DNA of 64,000 nucleotides, from positions 344,326-408,325 of the forward strand of contig NZ_BMFP01000005.1 of the NCBI RefSeq assembly GCF_014638845.1, given 5' to 3'. This document shows positions 17,898 to 26,610 of the stretch, piece by piece. Source of the DNA: Pontibacter amylolyticus. Its GTDB lineage: Bacteria; Bacteroidota; Bacteroidia; Cytophagales; Hymenobacteraceae. The translations under genes were made by a program, and so were the position numbers. Under the pieces are notes generated by a model. That model had not been told where the DNA came from, made no database searches, and saw only the letters and a list, made by a program, of their open reading frames with translations. Numbering within the stretch: the stretch's first letter is position 1; the number at the start of each line of letters is the position of its first letter.

Positions 17898-18521
17898 TTA
17901 AGAAGCCAGTATCTTTCTAGCTAGCTCTATTTCTTCGTCCAGTATGGTATGTGGTCGGCCTGGGTATACCTTGCGGGTCACTTTGGCGCCCATACTTTCC
18001 AGTTGCTTCACGGTTTCGTCTACCCTGCTTACCGGCACATGCGAGTCCGGGTCGCCGGTCGTGATGAGCACGGGCGTGCCTTCGAAGTCGCCTTTGTAGT
18101 TGCTCGTGTTCAGCTCCTGCCCGACCAGGCCGCCTGTGAAGATCAGCAGTCCGCCGAAGCGCTGTGCGTGCCGGCTCGCGTACTCTGCTGTAAGGCAGGC
18201 GCCCTGCGAGAAACCGAGCAAGTAGATATCTTTGCTCGCTATACCTTGCGCCCGTATGCCTTGCACGGTTTCGTGGATCAGTTCCAGGGCTGAGTTCAGG
18301 GCGGGCTGGTTCTGATCAGTTGGTGCCATGAAACTGTAGGGATACCAGGTGTTGTTCGTGGCCTGCGGTGCAAAAAGCGTGAAATCGTCGGCCCCCAGTT
18401 CCCGCGCCAGTGGCAGGATGCTGGCCGCGGTGGCCCCTCTGCCATGGATCAGGATCAGCGCTTTGCCAGTTTCTGACAAAGGTTTTCCCTGCGTGCGTAT
18501 GTCCTTTTCGTGTGTGTACAT
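17898..18521 (-). CDS. Phospholipase/carboxylesterase-type alpha/beta hydrolase (MhqD-like)
   Basis: The protein has 207 residues with no signal peptide, so it is cytoplasmic. The alpha/beta hydrolase fold shows ALILIHGRGATA (oxyanion strand), the nucleophile elbow GFSQG near residue 103, the acid in TTGDPDSHVP, and the catalytic His in YPGRPHTI. This matches the carboxylesterase/phospholipase group that includes B. subtilis MhqD. It lies 33 bases downstream of a ring-cleaving dioxygenase gene, the same pairing as mhqD/mhqO in Firmicutes, where the products act in resistance to quinones and other electrophiles. The same role is inferred here. The exact substrate cannot be told. Confidence 0.8.
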   Translation of the reverse strand: MYTHEKDIRTQGKPLSETGKALILIHGRGATAASILPLARELGADDFTLFAPQATNNTWYPYSFMAPTDQNQPALNSALELIHETVQGIRAQGIASKDIYLLGFSQGACLTAEYASRHAQRFGGLLIFTGGLVGQELNTSNYKGDFEGTPVLITTGDPDSHVPVSRVDETVKQLESMGAKVTRKVYPGRPHTILDEEIELARKILAS

Positions 18522-18554
18522 GCTATACCTTTCGTTAAATTTGAGAATATCGCC

Positions 18555-19490
18555 TTAGTCCAGACGCGGCAACACGGCCTCTATTTTAGCCCTGTGCGGT
18601 TCGTACTGCAGTGGCAGCAAGAGCTTTTTGCCCAGGTCTTCTACCGACTCGTCTGTCGCAAAGCCCGGGTTGTCGGTGGCGATCTCGAACAGCACGCCGC
18701 CGGGCTCACGGAAGTAGAGGGAGTAGAAGTAATTGCGGTCGATCTTCTCGGTGATGTTGAAGCCTTTGCCCGCTATTTTCTCGCGGAACCGCATCAGCAC
18801 TTCCTCGTCCTTCACCCGGAAAGCAATGTGGTGGTTCGTGCCTGCACCGCCTTCGCCGCGCCCGATACTCGTATTCTCCACTATATCGATGTTGTTTGCT
18901 CCTTCTACCGCATCGGTGCTATACCTGTAAGTGCTGCCTGTCTGGTCCTGCAAGGTATAGCCCAGGATATCGGTCAGAATAGCTGCCGTTTTCTCGGCCT
19001 TGTGCAAAGTGAGCGTCACGTTGTGGAAGCCTTTCGTAGCCACGTCGGCTTTCACTTCGTCCGTTTCCCAAGGCTTGCGGTTGTCAGCGTTCTTAGGAAT
19101 CACCAGTTCCAGCAGCAGTCCATCCGGGTCCTGGAAAGGCAGGTATTGCTCCCCGAATTTCTCCGAAGGACGACCGTAGCGTACCTTGTGCTCCTCGAAG
19201 CGCTTCATCCAGAAGTCGAAGCTGCCTTCGGGCACGGCGTAGCCAATGTGCGTAGCCATACCTGCGCCGGCCTTGCCACGGCGTGCCCCCTGGTACGGGA
19301 AGAAGGTCAGGATAGTACCCGGACTGCCTACCTCGTCGCCGTAATAAAGGTGATAGGTGCCGGGGTCATCAAAGTTGACCGTCTTTTTGAGCAGCCTCAA
19401 CCCGAGCACTTTGGTATAAAAGTCCAGATTGCTTTTCGCCGAATCGGCAATGGCTGTGATATGGTGGAGTCCTAAGATGCTGTCTTCCAT
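18555..19490 (-). CDS. Ring-cleaving dioxygenase of the glyoxalase/VOC fold (MhqO-like)
   Basis: The protein has 311 residues and two vicinal-oxygen-chelate modules. The first begins LGLHHITAIADSAKSNLDFY, the diagnostic start of the MhqO/MhqA-type dioxygenases. The second, from about residue 155, has FHNVTLTLHKAEKTAAI, then TNHHIAFRVKD and GGVLFEIATDNPGFATDE. The His residues of the two HH motifs and the late Glu are the expected Fe/Mn ligands. Family members open hydroquinone or catechol rings. Together with the downstream hydrolase it could clear quinones. The start ATG at 19490 is followed directly by the conserved region, so the N-terminus is secure. Confidence 0.85.
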   Translation of the reverse strand: MEDSILGLHHITAIADSAKSNLDFYTKVLGLRLLKKTVNFDDPGTYHLYYGDEVGSPGTILTFFPYQGARRGKAGAGMATHIGYAVPEGSFDFWMKRFEEHKVRYGRPSEKFGEQYLPFQDPDGLLLELVIPKNADNRKPWETDEVKADVATKGFHNVTLTLHKAEKTAAILTDILGYTLQDQTGSTYRYSTDAVEGANNIDIVENTSIGRGEGGAGTNHHIAFRVKDEEVLMRFREKIAGKGFNITEKIDRNYFYSLYFREPGGVLFEIATDNPGFATDESVEDLGKKLLLPLQYEPHRAKIEAVLPRLD

Positions 19491-19620
19491 GGTATTGAAA
19501 TTAATTAACTGGTATTAAGGTATACGCGGGGCCGGGTGTTCTATGTCATTCCGAATATGTGTGAGAAATCAGAAGACTATAACTCCCGATTCCCACACAT
19601 TCGAAACAACACTTAAAACC

Positions 19621-20157
19621 TTAGGCCTGCTTCACCAACTGTATTTCAGCCTGCAGCTTGATCTCGTCGCTTACGACTACGCTACCCGCTTCGGTTACCG
19701 CATTCCAGGTAAGGCCAAACTCTTTGCGGCTGATCTTACCGGTCACCGTAAAACCTGCTTTGTGCTGTCCGTAAGGATCCACCACAGTGCCACCAAATTC
19801 CACGTTCACTGTCACTGGTTTAGTGATGTTACGGATAGTCAGATCGCCGTGCAGTTTGTATTCGTTACCGCCCACGTTCTCATAGCGTGTGCCCACAAAG
19901 CGCACTTCGCCGTGATTGTCCGCGTCAAAGAAGTCGGCTGACTTCAGGTGGGTGTCGCGCTGCTCGTTGTTGGTGCTGATCGAGTTCACATCGGCCGTGA
20001 ACACAATATTGCGGGCACCATTGAAGTTCTCGTCTTCGCTCTCGGCCTCCACGGTGAACTTCTCGAAGTAACCTGTCACGGTTGTGATCATCAGGTGCTT
20101 TACTTTAAACTGTACTTCGCTGTGGGTGGGGTCTACAGACCATCTTACGTTTGCCAT
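19621..20157 (-). CDS. YceI-family lipid-binding (lipocalin-like) protein, cytoplasmic form
   Basis: The protein has 178 residues, all within the YceI domain: VRWSVDPTHSEVQFKVKHLM at the start, LKSADFFDADNHGEVRF in the middle, and GKISRKEFGLTWN near the end. YceI proteins form a beta-barrel that binds isoprenoid quinones or fatty acid amides. There is no signal peptide, unlike the exported E. coli protein. A quinone-binding protein next to a quinone-clearing pair and a TetR regulator makes a sensible electrophile or redox stress group. It is 130 bases from the dioxygenase gene and has a plausible promoter of its own. Confidence 0.88.
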   Translation of the reverse strand: MANVRWSVDPTHSEVQFKVKHLMITTVTGYFEKFTVEAESEDENFNGARNIVFTADVNSISTNNEQRDTHLKSADFFDADNHGEVRFVGTRYENVGGNEYKLHGDLTIRNITKPVTVNVEFGGTVVDPYGQHKAGFTVTGKISRKEFGLTWNAVTEAGSVVVSDEIKLQAEIQLVKQA

Positions 20158-20198
20158 AATCTTAATCTTATTGTTTTAGTTTAATTGGTTCTCTGCTA

Positions 20199-20242
20199 CA
20201 AATCTACAACAAATGTATAGACTTTAAATGTATATACATCAA
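20199..20242 (-). promoter_or_regulatory. Candidate promoter(s) of the YceI gene with a 12-bp palindrome
   Basis: Read on the minus strand, two boxes fit the Bacteroidota -7 consensus TAnnTTTG: TAGATTTG (20199-20206) and TACATTTG (20210-20217). A possible TTG of the -33 element is at 20240-20242. Between them lies the perfect palindrome ATGTATATACAT (20228-20239), a plausible operator for the TetR protein encoded just upstream. Regulation by that protein is inference. Confidence 0.45.
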
Positions 20243-20443
20243 TTATTTTAAAAAGGTTTCTTTTGACCTCTAGTTTTCTTGTTTTTCAGGCAGCTGATTA
20301 GTCGTTAATTACTGTTGCTTATCTATTTATATCAGGAGGGATTAGGTGGCGTATGTTGTCCTTTTACACTGGTCACTCAAAAGCCTGTTTAGCCACTGCC
20401 TCTGCCCTTTGAGGTATACCACGCTTTTAACCGGACACAAAAA

Positions 20444-20464
20444 AAGGAGCTTGATCAGCTCCTT
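20444..20464 (-). terminator. Intrinsic terminator of the tetR gene
   Basis: AAGGAGCT and AGCTCCTT form an 8-bp stem with a 5-base loop. On the minus strand a run of Ts follows. It lies 34 bases beyond the stop of the TetR gene. Confidence 0.75.
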
Positions 20465-20497
20465 ATACCTGTGGGGCATTGTTACCCTGACCAAGCT

Positions 20498-21034
20498 TTA
20501 CTCCGTGGCGTACTTGGATTTTATCAACTCTACCATGTTTCTGCAGTGTTCTTTATCGCCATTGGTTACGAATAGTCGCCAGAGCCCTTCTACGAGCAGC
20601 ATCAGCACTTCCGATTCCATTTCAGGATCCTTATAGCCCAACTCCCTGAATGCCTCCACCAGCTTCTGCATCACCGAGTGGGTATAGCGGTTGTGGTGCT
20701 TCTGCGCGATCTCCTCATCCACAAGGCGGAACTGCATACGCCAGAAATTTCTTTCGTCTTCTACCAGGCGCTGCGGCATGTCCAGCACACTGCTGATCAG
20801 TTTCAGCGGGTCATTTTCCATGGCCAGGCCTTTGCTTTTGTCCGTAATGCGCCTGTAGCCAGCCTTAATCACCTCCTCCAGTAAGTTCGACTTGTTGATG
20901 TAGTGCTTAAAAATAAGCCCTTCGGACACATCGGCTTCCTTGGCAATGAGACTGGTGGGAGTAGCCTCGTACCCTCTGTCGGCAAACAGGTCTAAAGCGG
21001 TTTCTAAAATATGCTCTTTCTTTGATTTAGACAT
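20498..21034 (-). CDS. TetR/AcrR-family transcriptional regulator
   Basis: The protein has 178 residues. The N-terminal helix-turn-helix (residues about 8-50) is typical: ILETALDLFADRGYEATP, then SLIAKEADVSEGLIFKHY. The C-terminal ligand domain has no close match that I recognise; it includes WRMQFRLVDEEIAQKHH and MLLVEGLWRLFVTNGD. Regulators of this type usually repress neighbouring genes and release DNA on binding a small hydrophobic molecule. The YceI, dioxygenase and hydrolase genes lie next, on the same strand. The palindrome at 20228-20239 could be its operator. It has its own terminator, so it is probably a separate transcript. Confidence 0.88.
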   Translation of the reverse strand: MSKSKKEHILETALDLFADRGYEATPTSLIAKEADVSEGLIFKHYINKSNLLEEVIKAGYRRITDKSKGLAMENDPLKLISSVLDMPQRLVEDERNFWRMQFRLVDEEIAQKHHNRYTHSVMQKLVEAFRELGYKDPEMESEVLMLLVEGLWRLFVTNGDKEHCRNMVELIKSKYATE

Positions 21035-21389
21035 TCTGGTGAAGGACTAATAGTTTCTAAGGGAATGCAAACAGAAATGCACCGGCAGCGCCATCTGAAA
21101 GCACCTGCGTTGATTTTATGCAAAAATAAGGGCTTGCCAGACAAACTAAAAATCCGATGCCTGTAAGCAGAATAAATTTAAAGATAATTTAATAATAAGC
21201 CATACCCGGATTGCCAGTAAACGCGCCGTATACCTGCAATCCTATACCTGTCGCTGTTCCTGACTGCTGCTTCTACTTTATTTACCACTACAAAAAGTAA
21301 CCCCACCGGCTTGTCTCCGGCGGGGCTCTTATGACATGCTATTTTATAAACTGCCAGGCTATACCTTACGGCAGCAAAATTTGATTGCC
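21035..21389. other. Spacer between tetR and mreB, with an mreB terminator
   Basis: No gene is seen. CCCCACCGG (21301-21309) and CCGGCGGGG (21317-21325) make a stem that can act as the minus-strand terminator of mreB; TTACTTTTTG follows on that strand. Three copies of the TATACCT word occur near 21229, 21243 and 21361. AT-rich sequence at 21160-21200 may carry the tetR promoter, but no clear box was found. Confidence 0.6.
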
Positions 21390-22412
21390 TTAGCGCATCA
21401 GGAACCGGAAGCGGTCGATGTTGCGGGTGGCAATGCCGGTGCCCCGCACCACAGCGCGAAGCGGGTCTTCCACCACATGGGTCGGCAGTTTCGTTCTGGC
21501 AGAGATCCGTTTGTCCAGGCCGCGCAGCAAAGCGCCGCCGCCGGTCAGGTAGATGCCCGTCTGGTGGATGTCAGCCGACAGTTCGGGAGGGGTCATTTCC
21601 AGCGTTTTCATCACGGCCTCCTCAATCTTCGCCAATGAGCGGTCCAGGAAGAAAGCGACATCCGAATACGAAACGTATACCTGTTTCGGCAAGCCGGTGA
21701 GCAGGTCGCGGCCTTTGATGCCTACGTCTTCCGGGGGATTCTGCAGTTCGGGAAGGGCCGCCCCTACTTCCAGCTTTATCCGGTCGGCGGTGGATTGCCC
21801 GATGAGCAGGTTGTGATGCTTGCGCATGTAGTGCACAATGTCGGCGGTAAAGCTTTCGCCCGCCACCTTCAGGGATTGGTCGCAGACAATGCCGCTCAGG
21901 GCAATCACGGCGATCTCGGTGGTACCGCCGCCAATGTCGACGATCATGTGCCCGTTCGGCTCCTCCACATCCAGCCCGATGCCAATGGCGGCGGCGATCG
22001 GTTCGTGCACCAGGTATAGCTCCCTTGCCCCGGCAATGACGGCGGAGTCGCGTATGGCGCGCTTCTCCACTTCGGTTATACCGGAGGGCACGCATATCAC
22101 CATCCGGAACGAGGACCCGAATTTTCTTTTCCCACCATTGATCATCTCCAGCATGCCCTTCATCATGTGTTCTGCCGCATGGAAGTCGGCGATCACGCCG
22201 TCCTTCATAGGCCGCACAATGCGGATGTCCTCATGCGCTTTCCCCTCCATCTGCATGGCCTTGTGGCCAATCGCCAACACTTTGCCCGATGATCTGCTGT
22301 AAGCGACGATGGACGGTTCGTCCACCACCACTTTGTCACCCTGCATGACCAGGAAATTGGCCGTGCCCAGATCAATGGCAATATCCTCTCTAAAAAAATC
22401 TAAAAAACCCAT
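21390..22412 (-). CDS. mreB: Rod shape-determining protein MreB (orphan copy)
   Basis: The protein has 340 residues, the normal MreB length. Actin-fold motifs are in order: IAIDLGTANFLV (phosphate 1, residues about 11-22), VRPMKDGVIADFHAAEHMMKGM, VICVPSGITEVEKRAIRDSA, VDIGGGTTEIAVIAL (phosphate 2) and TGIYLTGGGALLRGLD (adenosine motif). MreB polymerises under the inner membrane and guides lateral wall synthesis. In Bacteroidota the main mreB usually leads an mreBCD-pbp2-rodA operon; here no mreC or mreD is next to it, so this may be a second, stand-alone copy. A transcription factor gene (rnk-like) lies just upstream on the same strand. Confidence 0.93.
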   Translation of the reverse strand: MGFLDFFREDIAIDLGTANFLVMQGDKVVVDEPSIVAYSRSSGKVLAIGHKAMQMEGKAHEDIRIVRPMKDGVIADFHAAEHMMKGMLEMINGGKRKFGSSFRMVICVPSGITEVEKRAIRDSAVIAGARELYLVHEPIAAAIGIGLDVEEPNGHMIVDIGGGTTEIAVIALSGIVCDQSLKVAGESFTADIVHYMRKHHNLLIGQSTADRIKLEVGAALPELQNPPEDVGIKGRDLLTGLPKQVYVSYSDVAFFLDRSLAKIEEAVMKTLEMTPPELSADIHQTGIYLTGGGALLRGLDKRISARTKLPTHVVEDPLRAVVRGTGIATRNIDRFRFLMR

Positions 22413-22452
22413 TCTCTATGGCGTAAAAATTCCTCTCCGACAAACCCGCGGA

Positions 22453-22857
22453 CTAAAGGTTAAGGTTACCTGCAGCCTCGGGCTGATACAACACCTCCAT
22501 CACCTCATACACCATGGTACCTTTTGGCCCCGGCCGCTCTACCTTGTCGCCCACTTTGCAGCCCAGTATGGCCGTGCCCACAGGCGCCAGCACTGAGATT
22601 TTGAACTTGGAAAGGTCAGCGTCTTTCGGGTATACTACCGTCAGCTCCATCTGGGCACCGCTCTTCAGTTCTGTCAGCTTCACCAGCGAGTTCATGGTCA
22701 CTACATTTTCCGGAATCTCTTCGGATGCCACCACTTTGGCGCGTTTCAGTTCCTGGCTGAGCGCTTCTACGGTATGTGCACCGCTAACCGCACGCTGCGC
22801 CTGTACCAGGCTGTGCAGTCGTTGGAAATCCTTTTCAGTTAGATAAATCGGGTTCAT
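22453..22857 (-). CDS. rnk: GreA/GreB-family protein, Rnk type
   Basis: The protein has 134 residues. A short N-terminal helical segment (YLTEKDFQRLHSLVQAQ) is followed by the GreA/GreB C-terminal FKBP-like domain: NSLVKLTELKSGAQMELTVVYP, FKISVLAPVGTAILGCKVGD and YEVMEVLYQP. The long coiled-coil finger of true Gre factors is missing, so it should bind near the RNA polymerase secondary channel without full cleavage activity, as E. coli Rnk does. It is 40 bases upstream of mreB on the same strand. Regulation cannot be read from the sequence. The gene name is a family assignment. Confidence 0.8.
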   Translation of the reverse strand: MNPIYLTEKDFQRLHSLVQAQRAVSGAHTVEALSQELKRAKVVASEEIPENVVTMNSLVKLTELKSGAQMELTVVYPKDADLSKFKISVLAPVGTAILGCKVGDKVERPGPKGTMVYEVMEVLYQPEAAGNLNL

Positions 22858-23569
22858 ATATTTTTAATTTTTAAAGCTTTATAAAATCATGCAGGTAAAG
22901 CGCCATGCCCGGCCCCAACGGCGGGCGCTAAGCCTCCGGCGCGTGCTGCGTGGAGACGAATAAAAAAGGCAAACGCACAAAAACTCCCTTACCTGCGGCC
23001 TTTGCGCTTAGTAAAGGTGTTCTGTGGAATCGCGAATTTTAGAATTTTGAACAGGAATAACCTGTGAGAAGGTATGGTGGCTTTCGCCCGGGGCCGGAGG
23101 TTTCCGGCTTAGTTAATGAAGGCCTTAGGGGCTGTATAAAAGAAAAGACAATAACCATTCAGCACATCACTTTGAGATACGTGATGCGATGCCGCAACAA
23201 AGCCTGTAAGCGGCTCTGAAAAGAGATGAATTGTTCTATTAGGTGGCAGCACGGTTCTGATAGTAATCTTTCAAAGTAACGGAAGAAACACCATAAAAGC
23301 AAGGAAACAACCACTTTACCGCCTATACAGCAGGTATACCGCGCTGTGTGCATCCGCCTGTACCTGGCCGTGCGTTGCAGGTATGGCACACCAACTGCCA
23401 AACCGCCAGTGCCGCAGATTTAAAAGAGAAGAAAGAGCCCGTTCTGCACAACCTGAAAAACCAGGCCTGTTCCCCTCCTCTTCCTGTGGTTTGCTGTGGT
23501 CAATTATAGGGAACAGCGCTCTCCGGAAACCCTGCACATCAGCGTCCAAGGCCGGAATCCGCTCCTGCG
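22858..23569. other. Non-coding spacer between rnk and the ABC importer
   Basis: No gene is seen on either strand. Two heptamer-type sites (AGGTATA near 23333 and related forms) and an A-rich run at 22960-22985 are present. I looked for a cobalamin or nickel/cobalt riboswitch and found none. In any case the importer reads toward this spacer, so a leader for it would not be here. Confidence 0.5.
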
Positions 23570-24367
23570 CTACGGTTTAACCTGTATCCTATTGTCTGTT
23601 TTTCTATCAGGCACTACCATGAGTTTATTGTTCACTAGCACAGTCGTAAAGCGCACATCGTACACGTATTCCAGAAAATCGCTGGCGTGGAAATCAAACC
23701 CGGTGGTCGGCGTCACCACGGTCCGGTCTTTCATAAAGTAGCAATGGTCGGCGTACAGGAAAGCCATGTTTGGGTCGTGCATGATGGCGATAACCGTCAG
23801 GTCGTTCTCCGTCAGCTTTTTGAGCTTCTCCAGCACATAGGTCTGGTAGTACACGTCGAGGTGGTTGGTGGGCTCATCGAGGAGAATGATTTTCGGATCC
23901 TGCACCAGCACCCGCGCAATCATGACCAACTGCTGCTCGCCGCCCGAGAGCTCGGTATAGGGCCTGTCGGCCAGGTGGCTGATGCCCAGTTCTTCGAGGG
24001 ACTGCCCTACCTTTTCCATGTCACTCTTTCTGGGGCTGAAGGCGGAAAAAGCAGCTCTGCCGGTCAGCACCACATCCTTCACATGGAAGGGGAACACGGA
24101 CTTATGGAACTGGGGCAGAAAGCCGAGCACACGGGCGCAGTCGGAAAATGATAGCTTGCAGCGCTCCTTGCCCATCAGCTTCACAGAGCCATGCCTGTAC
24201 TTCTGCAGGCCCGCCATGATGTTGAAGAGCGTGGACTTGCCGCTCCCGTTGCGGCCCAGCAGCACCGAAAAACGGTTGGCCGGGAAGGCTACCTGCACCT
24301 GCTCCAGTATGGGAGTTTTGCCATACCCAAAGCTGAGGTTTTCTACTTCTATCGCCGTCTCTGTCAT
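23570..24367 (-). CDS. FecE/BtuD-type ABC transporter ATP-binding protein
   Basis: The protein has 265 residues. Walker A is GRNGSGKST at about residues 38-46, the signature motif is LSGGEQQLVMIARVL, Walker B is KIILLDEPTNHLD, and the H-loop is IMHDPNMAFLYADH. This is the iron-siderophore/B12/heme subfamily of importers. Its start overlaps the stop of the permease gene by 4 bases (ATGA), so the two are translationally coupled. It is the last gene of the urease/nickel run, which makes nickel or a nickel complex a likely substrate. This is an inference from context; the sequence itself does not separate nickel from siderophore, heme or cobalamin. Confidence 0.88.
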   Translation of the reverse strand: MTETAIEVENLSFGYGKTPILEQVQVAFPANRFSVLLGRNGSGKSTLFNIMAGLQKYRHGSVKLMGKERCKLSFSDCARVLGFLPQFHKSVFPFHVKDVVLTGRAAFSAFSPRKSDMEKVGQSLEELGISHLADRPYTELSGGEQQLVMIARVLVQDPKIILLDEPTNHLDVYYQTYVLEKLKKLTENDLTVIAIMHDPNMAFLYADHCYFMKDRTVVTPTTGFDFHASDFLEYVYDVRFTTVLVNNKLMVVPDRKTDNRIQVKP

Positions 24368-25371
24368 ACCCAGTTGATTTTGTTTTTCTTCATTAAAAAG
24401 AGAAAAAAGGGCGCGCCCAGCAGCATGGTAAAAATGCCAATCGGTATTTCGAAGTCCATCAGCGAGCGGGAGAAATTGTCGATGATGACCAGGAAAGAAC
24501 CGCCAAAGAAGATGTTGGCCGGCATGGCTTTCCGGTTATCCGGCCCGACCATCATGCGGGTGAGGTGCGGTATAAAAAGCCCGTACATGCTGATGACACC
24601 CGCCGCTGCCACCGAGGTGGATGTGGTGAGCGTCGCCAAGGCGACTAAGGTAGCCTTATCGGCGGTGGGGTTCACGCCCACGGCCTTTGCCTCCTGTTCG
24701 CCCAGCGCAAGCAGGTTGAGCCGCCAGCGCATCAAGTACATGCCCACTATACCTATACCTACCGGCAAAGCGGCTGTATTGAGCTTGTCCCAGGAGGCGT
24801 GGTGGAGGTTGCCCATCGTCCACTGCACAATGGCCTGCAGCTTGTAGGGGTCGCTCATGTACTGCACCACGGTGAGCGAAGCCGTAAAGATACCCGACAC
24901 GATCATACCCGACAGGATGACCGCCACGATAGACGACTTGTTGTTACTGAAAGCGAAGGAGTAGGTCATGATAACAGAGGCCACCCCCAGCACAAAGGCC
25001 ATCACGTTGATGTGCAGCAGCGGAAAAGCAATGGCCAGCGCCGCCCCGAAAGCCGAGCCCGAGGAAATGCCCAGCACATAGGGGTCGACGAGCGGATTCC
25101 GGAAGATGCCTTGCAATGCTCCCCCGGAGGAAGCCAGTCCCGCCCCAATGATGAACGTGAGCAAAACCCTGGGCAGACGCACATTCCCGATGATGTTGTT
25201 GAGCATGTATACCTTGGTCGAGCTCTCATGGATATTGCCGCTCAGCGCCTCCCTGCCCCATTCCCAATAGTCCGCGAACACCAGCCCCTGCGACGGACCC
25301 ACCGTCAGGGAATACAGCAGCAGCGGTATAGGCAGGCCGTAAATCAGAAAACCGGTCATTACTTTTCTCAT
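24364..25371 (-). CDS. FecCD-family ABC transporter permease
   Basis: The protein has 335 residues with about ten hydrophobic segments. Family motifs are RLPRVLLTFIIGAGLASSGGALQGIFRNPLVDPYVLGISSG-like (shown here by RVLLTFIIGAGLASSG and NPLVDPYVLGISSG), AAAGVISMYGLFIPHLTRM and a late FFGGSFLVIIDNFSRSL. The protein pairs as a homodimer with the adjacent ATPase. Start and stop codons overlap both neighbours by 4 bases. The FecCD group carries iron-siderophores, heme, B12 and, in some bacteria, nickel or cobalt complexes. The position directly after the urease and hyp genes supports nickel. Confidence 0.9.
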   Translation of the reverse strand: MRKVMTGFLIYGLPIPLLLYSLTVGPSQGLVFADYWEWGREALSGNIHESSTKVYMLNNIIGNVRLPRVLLTFIIGAGLASSGGALQGIFRNPLVDPYVLGISSGSAFGAALAIAFPLLHINVMAFVLGVASVIMTYSFAFSNNKSSIVAVILSGMIVSGIFTASLTVVQYMSDPYKLQAIVQWTMGNLHHASWDKLNTAALPVGIGIVGMYLMRWRLNLLALGEQEAKAVGVNPTADKATLVALATLTTSTSVAAAGVISMYGLFIPHLTRMMVGPDNRKAMPANIFFGGSFLVIIDNFSRSLMDFEIPIGIFTMLLGAPFFLFLMKKNKINWV

Positions 25372-26402
25372 TCAAGTAAGGCAGTAGCTTTGGCACCGTA
25401 CAGGTTCGTCATGATGTCCCTTCGGTTCTCGTCAAGGTCGAAGTGCTCGTTTGCACCATAGGCGACGTTGTGCAGCTCGATGGCGGCATACATAATTTTT
25501 AAGGTATGTGGGTCGTAGAAAAAAGGGGGATCCAGCACGTGCACGTTCTTGTTTTTGACCGCTTGGAGCACCGCCAGTTCTTTCTTGTCGTAGAGCACCT
25601 GCGGGTCGGTGCTCCAGAGCAAAATAATGTCAGGGTCCCACGAAATCAGTGTTTCGGGGTTGATGTTGGGCTGGTCTATGGCAAAAGTACAGGCGTTCCG
25701 AACCCCCGCCAGCCGAAAGCACTCCGCCATGCGGCTGTTCTGCCCTGAGGTAGAATAAATCCGACCGCCCGACCAGGCATAGTACACCGACTTCTTTTGC
25801 TTAATGTGATCCGTTGCTTCCGCTATCTCGCCGAGCTTGCGGCGGGTATAGGCCAGCAGCTCGACTGCCCGCTCGTGCGTGCCCGTCAGTTTGCCTATGC
25901 TTTCGATTTCTTCAAACAATTGCTCGTTGTTCTGAGGCGACACCGCATATACCTGAACATCCAGACTCTCAAGCAAACGAATAGCGTCGGTCTGGCCCGA
26001 GGCGATGATCACCAGGTCGGGCTTGAGCGCCAGCACGCTTTCGATGTTAGTGGAGGTTTCCCAGTTGCCCGGAGCCGGCAGCTGTTTTCTGGCGATGCGG
26101 GGGTCCAGTTTGCTGAAGTATCTGAAGGTCTCGGGGTTGGTGTAGATGTTGTTCTGTATACCTACCACCGTGTGCTCCGCGTTCAGCATGTACATACCAT
26201 CCAAAGCACCCTGGTACAATACGATCACCCGTTTGGCTGGCTCGCTCAACCGCACTTCCTTGCCCCGTATATCCGTCACCACAATCGTGTCAGCCGAGGT
26301 CGCCATACTTTCCCCGTTCTCACTGTTGCAGGCGCTCAGCAAAAACAGCCAAGCGCTCACGTTTACGACCAGAAGAAAGGCCATCACTCTCCTCAGATAC
26401 AT
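25368..26402 (-). CDS. ABC transporter substrate-binding lipoprotein (FecB/BtuF fold), probably for a nickel complex
   Basis: I chose the ATG ending at 26402 because it gives a good lipoprotein signal (MYLRRVMAFLLVV...LLSAC, Cys at about residue 25); an upstream in-frame ATG adds 16 residues that would bury the signal. The mature part has the class III binding-protein pattern: IVVTDIRGKEVRLSEPAKRV at the start, ESVLALKPDLVIIASG at the first lobe hinge, and SWDPDIILLWSTDP in the second lobe. Several His and Met residues are present but no binding site can be assigned. The stop overlaps the permease start by 4 bases. It follows the second ureE by about 210 bases. Confidence 0.82.
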   Translation of the reverse strand: MYLRRVMAFLLVVNVSAWLFLLSACNSENGESMATSADTIVVTDIRGKEVRLSEPAKRVIVLYQGALDGMYMLNAEHTVVGIQNNIYTNPETFRYFSKLDPRIARKQLPAPGNWETSTNIESVLALKPDLVIIASGQTDAIRLLESLDVQVYAVSPQNNEQLFEEIESIGKLTGTHERAVELLAYTRRKLGEIAEATDHIKQKKSVYYAWSGGRIYSTSGQNSRMAECFRLAGVRNACTFAIDQPNINPETLISWDPDIILLWSTDPQVLYDKKELAVLQAVKNKNVHVLDPPFFYDPHTLKIMYAAIELHNVAYGANEHFDLDENRRDIMTNLYGAKATALLE

Positions 26403-26610
26403 CTTATATGCTTCACAAAATTGCTGTGCACTTCCTATTGAGGCCATCATACAGACTAGTCATTTATACCTTGATTGTTGCCTACCAAAAGGCAGGCTAT
26501 TCCGCTTGCATCGGCTGAAACAATCTGCTTTTTATGCTATAGCTATACCTGCATCTTTCGTCTATACCTGCCAGGGCCTTCACAATAGCACTTTGGCACC
26601 ACATCGCCGC

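Noticed and set aside
22858-23569. Possible cobalamin or NiCo riboswitch near the ABC importer
   Set aside because: The spacer lies at the 3' end of the importer genes, not upstream of them, and I found none of the conserved riboswitch cores there or in the spacer upstream of the binding-protein gene.
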